From the NCBI GenBank assembly GCA_030587525.1, contig JAUQYW010000205.1:1-23993 (forward strand): DNA of 23,993 nt, in the 5' to 3' direction. The stretch is from Candidatus Sigynarchaeota archaeon. GTDB taxonomy: Archaea > Asgardarchaeota > Lokiarchaeia > Sigynarchaeales > Sigynarchaeaceae. The notes beneath the pieces are model-generated. The model worked only from the letters and a program-made list of their open reading frames with translations, was not told the DNA's origin and searched no databases. Of the stretch, positions 1 through 7,490 are shown in pieces; within the stretch, counting starts at the first letter, position 1; every line of letters starts with the position of its first letter. The translations under genes were made by a program, and so were the position numbers.

Positions 1-274
1 CGAGCGGGAACCACAAGAAGCTATAGATGCTGGCCCACACGATCCAGCCGAAATATGAATGGAGGGATATGCCAAGTTCAAATAGAACTTCCGAATTGAC
101 GGCTTCACCTAATTCACCAATGATATTTCCGAGATCGGGTCCGATATAGTTGTTAAATGCATACACGAACACGAGACTCAGCGTCCACCGCTTCTGGCCT
201 CGAATCTCCCCTGAGATGGCCCAAATCGCCAGCCCCGTGATCAAGCCGAAGACGGGATGCAACACTCCTGCCAT
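1..274 (-). CDS. Membrane protein, N-terminal part (runs off the window); possibly DUF457/YdjM-like
   Basis: An open frame on the minus strand starts with ATG at 274 and stays open to the window edge (91 codons seen). The protein begins MAGVLHPVFGLITG and has an early hydrophobic helix, a second segment around LSLVFVYAFNNYIGPD, and a third, HSYFGWIVWASIYSFLWF. His/Asp residues beside membrane helices (LHP, GPD, LHS) recall the membrane-bound metal-dependent hydrolase group DUF457/YdjM, but only the N-terminus is visible, so this is a weak family guess. An in-frame stop lies about 17 codons upstream of the ATG and no better start is present. The gene begins 53 nt after the end of the COG0523 GTPase gene on the same strand, so co-transcription is plausible. 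That it is coding is fairly likely; its function is uncertain. Confidence 0.62.
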   Translation of the reverse strand, partial: MAGVLHPVFGLITGLAIWAISGEIRGQKRWTLSLVFVYAFNNYIGPDLGNIIGELGEAVNSEVLFELGISLHSYFGWIVWASIYSFLWFPL

Positions 275-327
275 ACAGTACACTCGATGCCTATCAAGAT
301 AAAACTAAACATATTAAGGAGAAGCTT

Positions 328-1317
328 TCATCCTTGCATTGCGTTCCATCGAGCTTCTATTTCCCGGGATGCGTTGCTCCCGGGCGGCAAGATAACCACG
401 ATCTCGGCCTGGCTCCCTTCGTTCTCCGAGCGTTTAATGTTGATTCGACCACCCGCGAAATCCACGTCGCACCAGCCGCCATCGAGCAAGCAATGCCCCT
501 TCACGCGTAAAACGAGCCCCACCGCCGCTGCGAGGAACTGTTGAAACGTGGATCCCGGCAAGGATTTTCTTGTCACGAGCAGCATAGTTTCGGGCCGGTT
601 CTCCGGCGTGTTCGTTCCTTTGCCATACGTGGCTTGTCGGGCGAGCTTAACAGCGGATTCGACCCGATCGAATGGAAGGTTACCGTTCACGGTCGTGAAG
701 ATCGCCGCGGCGGGAGCGATTTCGGAGATCTTCGCCCGGGCCATTTGGACATCGCGCGCGGGCGCAATGTCTACTTTATTGATCAAGACCACGGCGGAAT
801 ATACAAGCTGCTTTCTAATCGCCTCGAACATGTCCAGCTGATCGATGAAGGTAACCGCATCGACTATGCAAACGCTCCCTCGATAATCGAGTACATTCCC
901 GGAAATCGCGTTCGCGATGGTGATATCCTGGGTTAGCGGGGACGGGTCTGCAAGCCCGGGACTTTCCATAATGACCATATCAACGAGTTCTTTCGACAGC
1001 TGTTTCAGCGCCTCGATGAAATCCCAGTGGCGGCAGCTGCAAAAAATGGACCCGCCCTCGATCTCGGAGATGATTACATTCCCCTTGTCGAGCCGCGCGC
1101 CATCGATGCGGGTGCTGCCGTATTCATTGACCAGGAAAGCGATGCGCCGCTTTCCGGTCAGTTCATCGCGCACGTTTTTCAAGAACGTCGTCTTGCCCGC
1201 GCCATAAAAGCCACAAACGAGAAACACGTCGATCAGGGGTCTATTCAAGCCACCGGTTTTGGTCCCGCTTTGCACGGTTCTCGCTCCAAGTTCTGTTTGT
1301 TCTTTCCTATCTTGCAT
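328..1317 (-). CDS. CobW/COG0523-family GTPase (putative metal chaperone)
   Basis: This is a G3E-class P-loop GTPase of the CobW/COG0523 type, a family that delivers or inserts metals such as Zn, Co or Ni into target proteins. Counted from ATG 1317, it has Walker A GFYGAGKTT (36-44), a GGSIFCSC segment (88-95) in the place of the family's metal-binding CxCC loop (here spaced CxC), the switch-like ESPGLADP (118-125) and the base-recognition NKVD (180-183). The C-terminal part (LRVKGHCLLDGGWC to the end) matches the small CobW_C beta domain in position. The start is ambiguous. ATG 1317 gives 329 aa but overlaps the upstream PHP gene by 73 bp, whereas TTG 1248 overlaps that gene's TGA as TTGA and would begin just before PLIDVFLVCGFYG. 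The overlap implies translational coupling with the membrane PHP protein. The metal and client are unknown. Confidence 0.85.
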   Translation of the reverse strand: MQDRKEQTELGARTVQSGTKTGGLNRPLIDVFLVCGFYGAGKTTFLKNVRDELTGKRRIAFLVNEYGSTRIDGARLDKGNVIISEIEGGSIFCSCRHWDFIEALKQLSKELVDMVIMESPGLADPSPLTQDITIANAISGNVLDYRGSVCIVDAVTFIDQLDMFEAIRKQLVYSAVVLINKVDIAPARDVQMARAKISEIAPAAAIFTTVNGNLPFDRVESAVKLARQATYGKGTNTPENRPETMLLVTRKSLPGSTFQQFLAAAVGLVLRVKGHCLLDGGWCDVDFAGGRINIKRSENEGSQAEIVVILPPGSNASREIEARWNAMQG

Positions 1318-2366
1318 TTCAAAAAGACGACGGAGAAACGGATGCCTTCTATGACAACAAACCAAAGGATCACGTTGGCCAACACGATTGTGAAACCAAG
1401 CCCGTCGAATTGAATGCCGCCGGGGAAGTATGTGTATATCACCTCGCCAAGCTGGATAAAGGGGCGCAATCCAATGTACCACGGGTTAAGCTCGTGGGTC
1501 GCGTTGTACGGGGCGGAGTAGTTTTGATACAGCATGGAAGCACGCCGCCCCTTGAGCTCGTCGAAGACGGCTTGCTCGGTAAAGGTGGAAACATTCACCA
1601 GCGTCCAGCCGTGAATCTTGTCCTTTTCCGGCACATGCATCCCCGTGGCCGCGATCATGCCCATGCCAGTCCGCCGACAAAATACGTTGGAATCTTGGTC
1701 GAAATCCGCTGCGTTGATGACCTCGATGTAATCAACGCCCCAGTCAAACAATTGCTGCCGGCTTGGGTGCGTCGGCATGATCGGCAGGGAATATAACAAA
1801 TGATCGATGATCACGATACCGCCTAGCGCGTGGGTAGCATTGATGAAACTCAAGATTTGGTCATCGGAGGGATTGCTGCCATAATTCGGGATGGAAGCAC
1901 GAAATACTGTTGAATTCGTGATGTTTGGTGGGAGGATGATGTTGAAGTGTCCGCGGTTGCTACCCCATTCAATGCCGACAAGGACCTTGATCTGGCGGTC
2001 ATATTGTTCCCGAGCGATGCGTTGTGCATCGCTGGTACTCTGCCAGCACCCCATACCACCAGTAAGCTTGTCGGTTACCACGCAAGCATTGTACCCCATA
2101 GCGATGTGATATTCGATGTTCTGCTTCGGCGTGAGAACCCCGCCACTTTGCAGCGTGTGGCTGTGCGGATCAAACAAGACGTTATATCGAACAGTATCGT
2201 AGTCTGGTACAAATTTGTAATTCCAATCGCCATCCGTATAGATATATTTTCCCGGGATCAATGCGAACGCCGTGATGCTCAAGATCATGACCGACGTGCT
2301 GATGATGGCAACCCAACCAAATCGTTTGAACAGCGAGAGCCAGCCTTGGCTGATTTTTCGCTTCAT
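1245..2366 (-). CDS. Membrane-anchored PHP-domain metallohydrolase
   Basis: This 373-aa protein has an N-terminal TM/signal anchor (about 18-38), a PHP domain, and a C-terminal hydrophobic helix (about 318-345) followed by a Lys/Arg-rich tail. PHP motifs seen are FDPHSHT (D66, H68, H70; the HxH metal site), VVTDK where most PHP proteins have TDH, GIEWG with the motif Glu, and GGIVIIDH. The family uses a di- or trinuclear metal site for phosphoester hydrolysis. With helices at both ends, the catalytic domain is probably outside the membrane, which suggests an external phosphoester or polymer substrate rather than histidinol phosphate; this is inference. Several N-glycosylation sequons (NITNST, NATH, NVST) fit an external domain. 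The gene has its own TATA box and an almost leaderless ATG. It overlaps the COG0523 GTPase gene. Confidence 0.85.
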   Translation of the reverse strand: MKRKISQGWLSLFKRFGWVAIISTSVMILSITAFALIPGKYIYTDGDWNYKFVPDYDTVRYNVLFDPHSHTLQSGGVLTPKQNIEYHIAMGYNACVVTDKLTGGMGCWQSTSDAQRIAREQYDRQIKVLVGIEWGSNRGHFNIILPPNITNSTVFRASIPNYGSNPSDDQILSFINATHALGGIVIIDHLLYSLPIMPTHPSRQQLFDWGVDYIEVINAADFDQDSNVFCRRTGMGMIAATGMHVPEKDKIHGWTLVNVSTFTEQAVFDELKGRRASMLYQNYSAPYNATHELNPWYIGLRPFIQLGEVIYTYFPGGIQFDGLGFTIVLANVILWFVVIEGIRFSVVFLKCKIGKNKQNLEREPCKAGPKPVA

Positions 2367-2388
2367 GATACCTATTCTGGAAGCGTGA

Positions 2389-2397
2389 TTTTATAAG
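2389..2397 (-). promoter_or_regulatory. TATA box for the membrane PHP gene (leaderless)
   Basis: Read on the minus strand the sequence is CTTATAAAA. Its centre lies about 27 nt before the ATG at 2366, the normal archaeal TATA-to-start distance, so the transcript should begin at or next to the start codon. No Shine-Dalgarno is seen before this ATG, which agrees with a leaderless mRNA. Confidence 0.6.
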
Positions 2398-2453
2398 ATC
2401 GCATAATGGCGGAAAAATAGAGATAAGAGAAAGGAAAGAAATTCTGAAATTTT

Positions 2454-4286
2454 TCAAATTTTTTGGATCACGCTTGGTGGTTGTCCTTTTCGTCTGGATT
2501 TCTTGTATTTCGGATAGATAACGACGATGGAAACTGCCACGATCCAGAACGCGATGATCTCGGCAATGCCCTTCAAGCGATTCGTGTCGAATAGCCAGTC
2601 TAAGCGAAAACGATCGGCCCCTCTCGCGTCGCTCTGCCGATAGAAGATGTCGAATCGCTCGGGAGGGTTGGTGTAGACCGTGAGGTTTACCTGATCCAGG
2701 AAGTCTGTCCCATAACTCTCGAACACGCCACCCATAGAATAATTGCCGGGATCGATGACTGTCCAGGCCAGGAAAAACGTGATTTCCTTGATGCCGAAAT
2801 GCTTGGCGATCAGCACGTCGCGCATCAAGTTGCTAAAGCCCGAGTTGTTTCCTGCCGGCCAAGTGTAAGGCTCGGGTTGTGGCATGTCGCGACCATAACA
2901 TGACAAGTTCGTGATCCCGATGTAGAAGCCGGTCTTGCCAGCCGGGACAGAACGGTTCAAAAAATCCAGCTGCGAATACACGGAATAAGACGTGTCCCAA
3001 GGATGCTCGGGATCCATGGGAGATCCCCACGGAGTCTCGCCTCCAGTCCCGCACCGGTAGATCATTGGCGCGTACATCGTGAATCGCTGGGGAATGTACA
3101 TGTTGAAGCCGCCCTCGGCCTGCATGTCGTTATCGCCATCGAATGGCACGTCTGCACACTCAGTCACCCCGGACACGCACTCCATCTCGATCGTCTTTCC
3201 ACGCTCGGCGGATTTTTGATCCATGTAATCGAATAAGCTATTCCAGATGGCCGTCGCCTCGCTGAACGTGAGATTCGCATAGAAGGAGTTGTACGGATCT
3301 CCCTCGATGTCGAAGCAAAAACCACGCCAGTTGTGTATCACGTGGTTAGCTTCCCACGTCGTCAAGAATTCCGTGGCCGTTTGCACGTGCTGGACAAAGG
3401 TCAGGAGACTCGATGGATACATAGTAACCCTGTACGTGACGCTCGGGCACCGGGATTCCCACAGGAGCAAAGTCTGCAGCGAATCGTTCGTGATGGTATC
3501 AAACGTGAGGTCCAGGTTCACGTGATGCTTCTCAAACTGGTCGAGGGCCGCTTCGGAATATAAACGCGGGCCTAGGCCCAAGGCAATATAAATACTATCG
3601 GTATAATTGGCGTAGATCGGCGGGGTTGCCCAAAAATTGTACGTGATGTCGTAATGCTGGGGCCGTATTTCGATCCGGGGCGAAAAAGCGTCCGATAACA
3701 TGAGTGCGCCGGGGATGATAACGCCAACCGTGATAGTGAAACCAATCAAAGCCTTCTTGATAGACCTCTTTTGCTTTGCATCCAGGCCGCGGGCGATGAG
3801 GCCGAATCCATGCCTGAACCCGTGGAACCACGGCCCGAGCGACCACGAACGCTTTTGCTGGCACAAGTTGACGGTTTCACCGAGGAAATTGACCAGCCCC
3901 AGGAACGAAATCGCGAGAAGCCAAATCCACGGGAGACCTATCGTTGCATATGCCGTGGTGAACCCGCGTTCGAGAATCTCGTCGTTTCGGATGACTTCCT
4001 TGCCAACGACGAACCACCAATACGCAAAAGCCACGAGCGTCGTGAGCGCACCGATGCGCGTGTGCGCTATGCCGTAAAAAAATAAAAAAATCGCGCAAAT
4101 GCTAATTCCAAGCAACATGTCAAAAAAGCTTTCCCACGGGTTGAGTATTCCCTCGGCGAGGGCGGCGGCGGGTACCACGATGCCGTATGCAATCGTGAAG
4201 AGAAAAAGGAAGGCGTAAGATATCTTGAAGAGCGACACCGAGTATCTCCTGAACCGCACATAGGGAGATTTGTATTCTGGATTCAT
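2454..4286 (-). CDS. Polytopic membrane protein with large external domain (possible TIM-barrel glycosidase-like fold)
   Basis: This 610-aa protein has about five hydrophobic helices in the first 205 residues (near 22-44, 55-75, 78-95, 112-135, 182-203), an ectodomain of roughly 365 residues, one TM helix near 572-592 and a basic tail ending KKSRRKGQPPSVIQKI. The ectodomain has the look of a (beta/alpha) barrel: short hydrophobic strands followed by acidic or polar loops (IYIALGLGPRLY, RGFCFDIEGD, KTIEMECVSG, GKTGFYIGIT, IKEITFFLAWTVIDPG). The FDIEGD and FLAWTVIDPG segments resemble barrel strand ends of glycoside hydrolases or related enzymes, but I cannot name a family or catalytic pair. 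Cysteines in the ectodomain could form disulfides, and N-glycosylation sequons are frequent. The next gene (88 bp downstream) encodes another externally facing predicted hydrolase, so both may act on cell-surface glycans or lipids. Confidence 0.8.
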   Translation of the reverse strand: MNPEYKSPYVRFRRYSVSLFKISYAFLFLFTIAYGIVVPAAALAEGILNPWESFFDMLLGISICAIFLFFYGIAHTRIGALTTLVAFAYWWFVVGKEVIRNDEILERGFTTAYATIGLPWIWLLAISFLGLVNFLGETVNLCQQKRSWSLGPWFHGFRHGFGLIARGLDAKQKRSIKKALIGFTITVGVIIPGALMLSDAFSPRIEIRPQHYDITYNFWATPPIYANYTDSIYIALGLGPRLYSEAALDQFEKHHVNLDLTFDTITNDSLQTLLLWESRCPSVTYRVTMYPSSLLTFVQHVQTATEFLTTWEANHVIHNWRGFCFDIEGDPYNSFYANLTFSEATAIWNSLFDYMDQKSAERGKTIEMECVSGVTECADVPFDGDNDMQAEGGFNMYIPQRFTMYAPMIYRCGTGGETPWGSPMDPEHPWDTSYSVYSQLDFLNRSVPAGKTGFYIGITNLSCYGRDMPQPEPYTWPAGNNSGFSNLMRDVLIAKHFGIKEITFFLAWTVIDPGNYSMGGVFESYGTDFLDQVNLTVYTNPPERFDIFYRQSDARGADRFRLDWLFDTNRLKGIAEIIAFWIVAVSIVVIYPKYKKSRRKGQPPSVIQKI

Positions 4287-4388
4287 GATGTATCAAACCT
4301 TCGCCAGGCAAAAAAAGATCCGGCAAGGTCTCTATCGCTAATTTCAACGACAATTTCCAGTATTTTCAACGAAAATTCGGGACTGAAG

Positions 4389-4408
4389 AAAAAAAGTATT
4401 GTAAAAAA
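4389..4408 (-). terminator. Oligo-T terminator after the Ca2+-ATPase gene
   Basis: On the minus strand, two T-tracts (T6 at 4403-4408 and T7 at 4389-4395) lie 5-25 nt past the ATPase stop codon, with no strong hairpin. U-rich tracts alone are sufficient terminators in archaea. Confidence 0.5.
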
Positions 4409-4412
4409 GAGA

Positions 4413-7181
4413 TTATTTTCGCGCGACCACGGTTTCGATGATCTTCGGTTTAGTCGATCTGAATTTTGATTGGATCAACCGGGTGATGTCGAGAACGACC
4501 ATACTGCCAAACACGGCCACGAGAATCCAGAGCCAATCTTCCCAGACAAGCGGCGTAAGATGGAACACATCCGCGAAAGGCCCGATGTAGATGATCATAA
4601 TTTGCAGTATGAAGGCAAATCCCACGGCGAGCAAGAGAAACTTGTTGCTCAAGGGATTATGGCGAAACGTGCTCTTGCCATCGGGCGTACGGGCTACGAA
4701 CACGACGACGAGCTCGAACACTACGGACGTCGTCAATGCAACGGTTCTCGCATGATTCAAGTCGCTGTAGTAGTTCAAGAAAAGCAACGTCGTCGCTAGG
4801 AACGCAAGTGCACCACCGACGATGGAAAACCACAGGATCTCCTTCATGAAGGAACCGCCCTTTCCTCGCGGCTTCCGCTTCATGATGATCGGGTCGCCGG
4901 GATCGACAGCAAGCGCCATCGCGGGCAGGCCGTCCGTGAGCAAGTTGAGCCACAAGATGCCGAGCGCGAGGAACGGGGATTCCAAACCAAGAACGACGGT
5001 CACGACGAATACCGTGAGGATCTCGTCGAAGTTGCTCGATATCATGAAGCGAATAAATGCTTTCATATTGTCGAAGATCTCGCGGCCTTCCTCGACCGCG
5101 GCGACGATGGTCGCGAAGTTATCGTCGGTTAATATCATGTCGGACGCTTCCCTCGCTACGTCGGTACCGGTGATGCCCATGGCAATACCGATGTCTGCCT
5201 TCTTGAGTGCAGGCGCGTCGTTCACGCCGTCACCGGTCATAGCCACAACCTTGTTGAAATCATCCTGGAGGCATTTCACGATCCGGGCCTTGATCGACGG
5301 CGAAGCCCGGGCGCACACGTCGAGATCTTTCATGACATCCTTGAATTGCTGGTCGTCCATGGCCTCTAGTTCCGCGGCCGTGTAACAGGTATACACGGTA
5401 TCCTCGTAGGGCTTGAGATCCAGCGCTTTTGCGATGGCCAACGCCGTGTTCTTCTGATCGCCGGTGATCATAATGATGCGGATGCCGGCATGCTTGGCCT
5501 TGGCTATGGCCTCTTTGACTTCCTCGCGAGGAGGATCGATCATACCCGTAAGGCCGATGAAGGTCATATTTTTCTCGACTTTCTCGATCGTGAATTCCTC
5601 GTCGGAGTTCGATAACTTTCGTTTGGCCATTGCAAGCACCCGAAATGCCTTGCTGGCGAGGTCCTTGTTCATGCCGAGAATATTCTCCCGCATTTGCCCG
5701 TCTAGAACGATGACTTTATCCCCGATTTGCACGCTATCGCAGCAATCGATAACACTTTCGGGCGAACCTTTCATGTATGCCCACGTTTCCTCGCTGCCAG
5801 ACGCGCGAGAGAGATACACCATAGTCATGCGCTTGCGGTCGCTATCGAAGAAGATCTCGCCATTCGGTTTTGGATCGGTTTGCTCGTCCCAGAGCGCCTT
5901 GTAAGGCGTCTTCATCGCCGCCACGACCAACGCGCCCTCGGTCGGATCGCCCTCGCACTGCCATTCGCCCTTCTTGGATGAGTACTGGATGGTGGCCGTG
6001 CTTGCCAGGAACCCCGCTTTGAGCAATTCAAGCACGTCCGCCTCTTCTTGGACGTTCAGTTGCTTGTTAGTTTCAGGATGAATGAAATTCCCCTTCGGCA
6101 AGTACCCGAGACCGGAGATCTCGATAACCCCTTTCGCCGGCGTCCATAACCGTTGCACGGTCATCTTGTTCTGCGTGAGCGTGCCTGTCTTGTCCGTGCA
6201 GATGACCTCGACACTGCCCAGGGTTTCGACGGCCGGCAGTTTCCGCAAGATAGCTTTCTTTCGCGCCATGCGTTGCACGCCAAGGGCAAGCGTGAGGGTG
6301 ACGGCCGCGGCGAGTCCTTCCGGAACCGCGGACACTGCCAACGCTATCGATGTTTCGATGACATCAACGATGTTGGCATTCGTATGAATAGCGAATTCCG
6401 CGATAACGACCAGCACCACGATGATGATCACGATCAACCCGAGCATCTTGCCGAGTTTCTCCAATCTCTCTTGAAGCGGGGTCTTTTGCTCGCCCGATTC
6501 GATGGTCGCCTTTGCGATCTTGCCCATTTCGGTTTCCATACCCGTCCGGACGATGATCGCCTTACCGCGACCCTTGACCGTCGTCGTGCCCATGAACGCC
6601 ATGTCCTTTTGCTCGGCAAGCACGATCTTTTTCTCGTCGATGATCGCGGATTGCTTATCCACGGGCACGGATTCGCCCGTGAGGATGCCTTCCTCGACCT
6701 TCAACCGGTTCGCATCGATGATCCTCGCGTCTGCGCCTATCGTCTCGCCTTCCCACATAACCAGGATGTCCCCGACAACGAGATCCTTCACGTTGACCCG
6801 GGTTTCAACGCCATCCCGGATAACGAGAGTGTCGTCGCCGGCCAATTCTTTCAATTTCTTCAAGCTTTCCTCGGCGCGGTGTTCTTGCACGAACCCAAGT
6901 ATGCCATTCAAGACGATGATGACGATGATGACCACGCCTTCGACGACATCCCCAAAAATGAACGAGACTGCCGCGGCAACGAATAGAAGGATGACCAGGA
7001 AATCCTTGAATTGCAATAAAAACTTCACGAATGGCGAAACTTTCTTCTCCTCGGCAAGCTCGTTCGGTCCATGTTGCTTGAGCCGCTGCTTCGCCTCTTC
7101 GGAGGAAAGCCCGTGTGGTATCGAAGTCTTTAGCTCCCTTTCGATGTCCTCGGCACTCGTGTTAAAATACGTGCTCGACAT
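4413..7181 (-). CDS. P-type Ca2+-transporting ATPase (P2A, SERCA/PMR1-like)
   Basis: This is a full-length P2-type cation pump (922 aa from ATG 7181). In order it has an N-terminal cation-ATPase domain, the actuator TGES (168-171), TM4 with VSAVPEGL (PEGL 287-290), the phosphorylation motif CTDKTGT (Asp330), the nucleotide-binding domain, the hinge TGDGVNDAPALKKADIGIAMG, and four or more C-terminal helices. Calcium-site residues of SERCA look conserved: the TM4 Glu in PEGL, TM5 SSNFDE (Asn and Glu), TM6 NLLTDG (Asn, Thr, Asp), and a TM8 Glu in VVFELVV. This favours Ca2+ export coupled to ATP hydrolysis over Na+/K+ or H+ transport. ATG 7181 is preferred to ATG 7199 because GGAGG (7191-7195 on this strand) lies 9 nt before it. 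The gene is probably monocistronic, bounded by a TATA box and a T-rich terminator. Confidence 0.95.
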   Translation of the reverse strand: MSSTYFNTSAEDIERELKTSIPHGLSSEEAKQRLKQHGPNELAEEKKVSPFVKFLLQFKDFLVILLFVAAAVSFIFGDVVEGVVIIVIIVLNGILGFVQEHRAEESLKKLKELAGDDTLVIRDGVETRVNVKDLVVGDILVMWEGETIGADARIIDANRLKVEEGILTGESVPVDKQSAIIDEKKIVLAEQKDMAFMGTTTVKGRGKAIIVRTGMETEMGKIAKATIESGEQKTPLQERLEKLGKMLGLIVIIIVVLVVIAEFAIHTNANIVDVIETSIALAVSAVPEGLAAAVTLTLALGVQRMARKKAILRKLPAVETLGSVEVICTDKTGTLTQNKMTVQRLWTPAKGVIEISGLGYLPKGNFIHPETNKQLNVQEEADVLELLKAGFLASTATIQYSSKKGEWQCEGDPTEGALVVAAMKTPYKALWDEQTDPKPNGEIFFDSDRKRMTMVYLSRASGSEETWAYMKGSPESVIDCCDSVQIGDKVIVLDGQMRENILGMNKDLASKAFRVLAMAKRKLSNSDEEFTIEKVEKNMTFIGLTGMIDPPREEVKEAIAKAKHAGIRIIMITGDQKNTALAIAKALDLKPYEDTVYTCYTAAELEAMDDQQFKDVMKDLDVCARASPSIKARIVKCLQDDFNKVVAMTGDGVNDAPALKKADIGIAMGITGTDVAREASDMILTDDNFATIVAAVEEGREIFDNMKAFIRFMISSNFDEILTVFVVTVVLGLESPFLALGILWLNLLTDGLPAMALAVDPGDPIIMKRKPRGKGGSFMKEILWFSIVGGALAFLATTLLFLNYYSDLNHARTVALTTSVVFELVVVFVARTPDGKSTFRHNPLSNKFLLLAVGFAFILQIMIIYIGPFADVFHLTPLVWEDWLWILVAVFGSMVVLDITRLIQSKFRSTKPKIIETVVARK

Positions 7182-7190
7182 TATTTTGTG

Positions 7191-7195
7191 CCTCC
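7191..7195 (-). promoter_or_regulatory. Shine-Dalgarno GGAGG that sets the ATPase start
   Basis: GGAGG on the minus strand is followed by 9 nt and then ATG 7181. The site lies inside the alternative longer reading from ATG 7199, which argues for the shorter start. Confidence 0.65.
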
Positions 7196-7231
7196 ACATT
7201 GATTCAGATAATCAGAAAAAGGGGAGGTATC

Positions 7232-7240
7232 TATTTAAAT
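7232..7240 (-). promoter_or_regulatory. TATA box of the Ca2+-ATPase gene
   Basis: Read on the minus strand this is ATTTAAATA, a good archaeal TATA box. It predicts transcription starting near 7210 and a leader of about 28 nt that contains the GGAGG site. Confidence 0.55.
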
Positions 7241-7380
7241 TGAATGGCATTCAAGTTGTTCCACCGGGTTTACTATGAATTGCGAGCCGGAATTATGCAC
7301 GTTCATTCTCAATTAGACAATCCTAGAATGGGGAATTTTGCCAAAAAAAGATACTCTTCATGTTTTGATGCCATTGAAGG

Positions 7381-7400
7381 CCTAAATCGATCGATTTAGG
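7381..7400. promoter_or_regulatory. Perfect 20-bp palindrome, candidate operator
   Basis: The half site CCTAAATCGA is followed directly by its exact reverse complement, with no spacer. It lies in the divergent region, about 145 bp upstream of the predicted ATPase transcription start and 90 bp upstream of the plus-strand start codon. A homodimeric helix-turn-helix regulator is the usual reader of such a site. This is inference; no binding protein is identified here. Confidence 0.45.
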
Positions 7401-7476
7401 GAGGACAGATTGAATCCCGATAATCTTATAGGATGATTGCAGATAATCTAAATACGATCTCGACAAGGTTTTTAGA

Positions 7477-7483
7477 GGGAGGG
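7477..7483 (+). promoter_or_regulatory. Shine-Dalgarno GGGAGGG for the four-TM protein
   Basis: GGGAGGG lies 7 nt before GTG 7491 and 10 nt before a second GTG at 7494. It supports one of these GTG codons as the start. Confidence 0.6.
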
Positions 7484-7490
7484 ATAGCAA

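Larger units (their letters stand above)
7200..7490. other. Divergent intergenic promoter region
   Basis: This 291-bp gap lies between the divergently transcribed Ca2+-ATPase gene and the four-TM protein gene. It contains the ATPase TATA box, a perfect 20-bp palindrome (7381-7400), and TATA-like stretches toward the plus-strand gene (for example TCTTATAG around 7424-7431). I see no ORF or RNA gene. Confidence 0.6.

Noticed and set aside
3700..4085. Overlapping plus-strand frames of 104-125 codons
   Set aside because: Antisense to the N-terminal membrane region of the 610-aa protein; Arg/Pro-rich and without start signals.
6153..6986. 277-codon plus-strand frame opposite the Ca2+-ATPase gene
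   Set aside because: Very rich in Asp, His and Arg, with no domain; it is the mirror of a strongly conserved ATPase frame.
6502..7278. 258-codon plus-strand frame covering the ATPase start
   Set aside because: Ser/Thr/Met-rich low-complexity product antisense to the ATPase N-terminus; no credible start signal.
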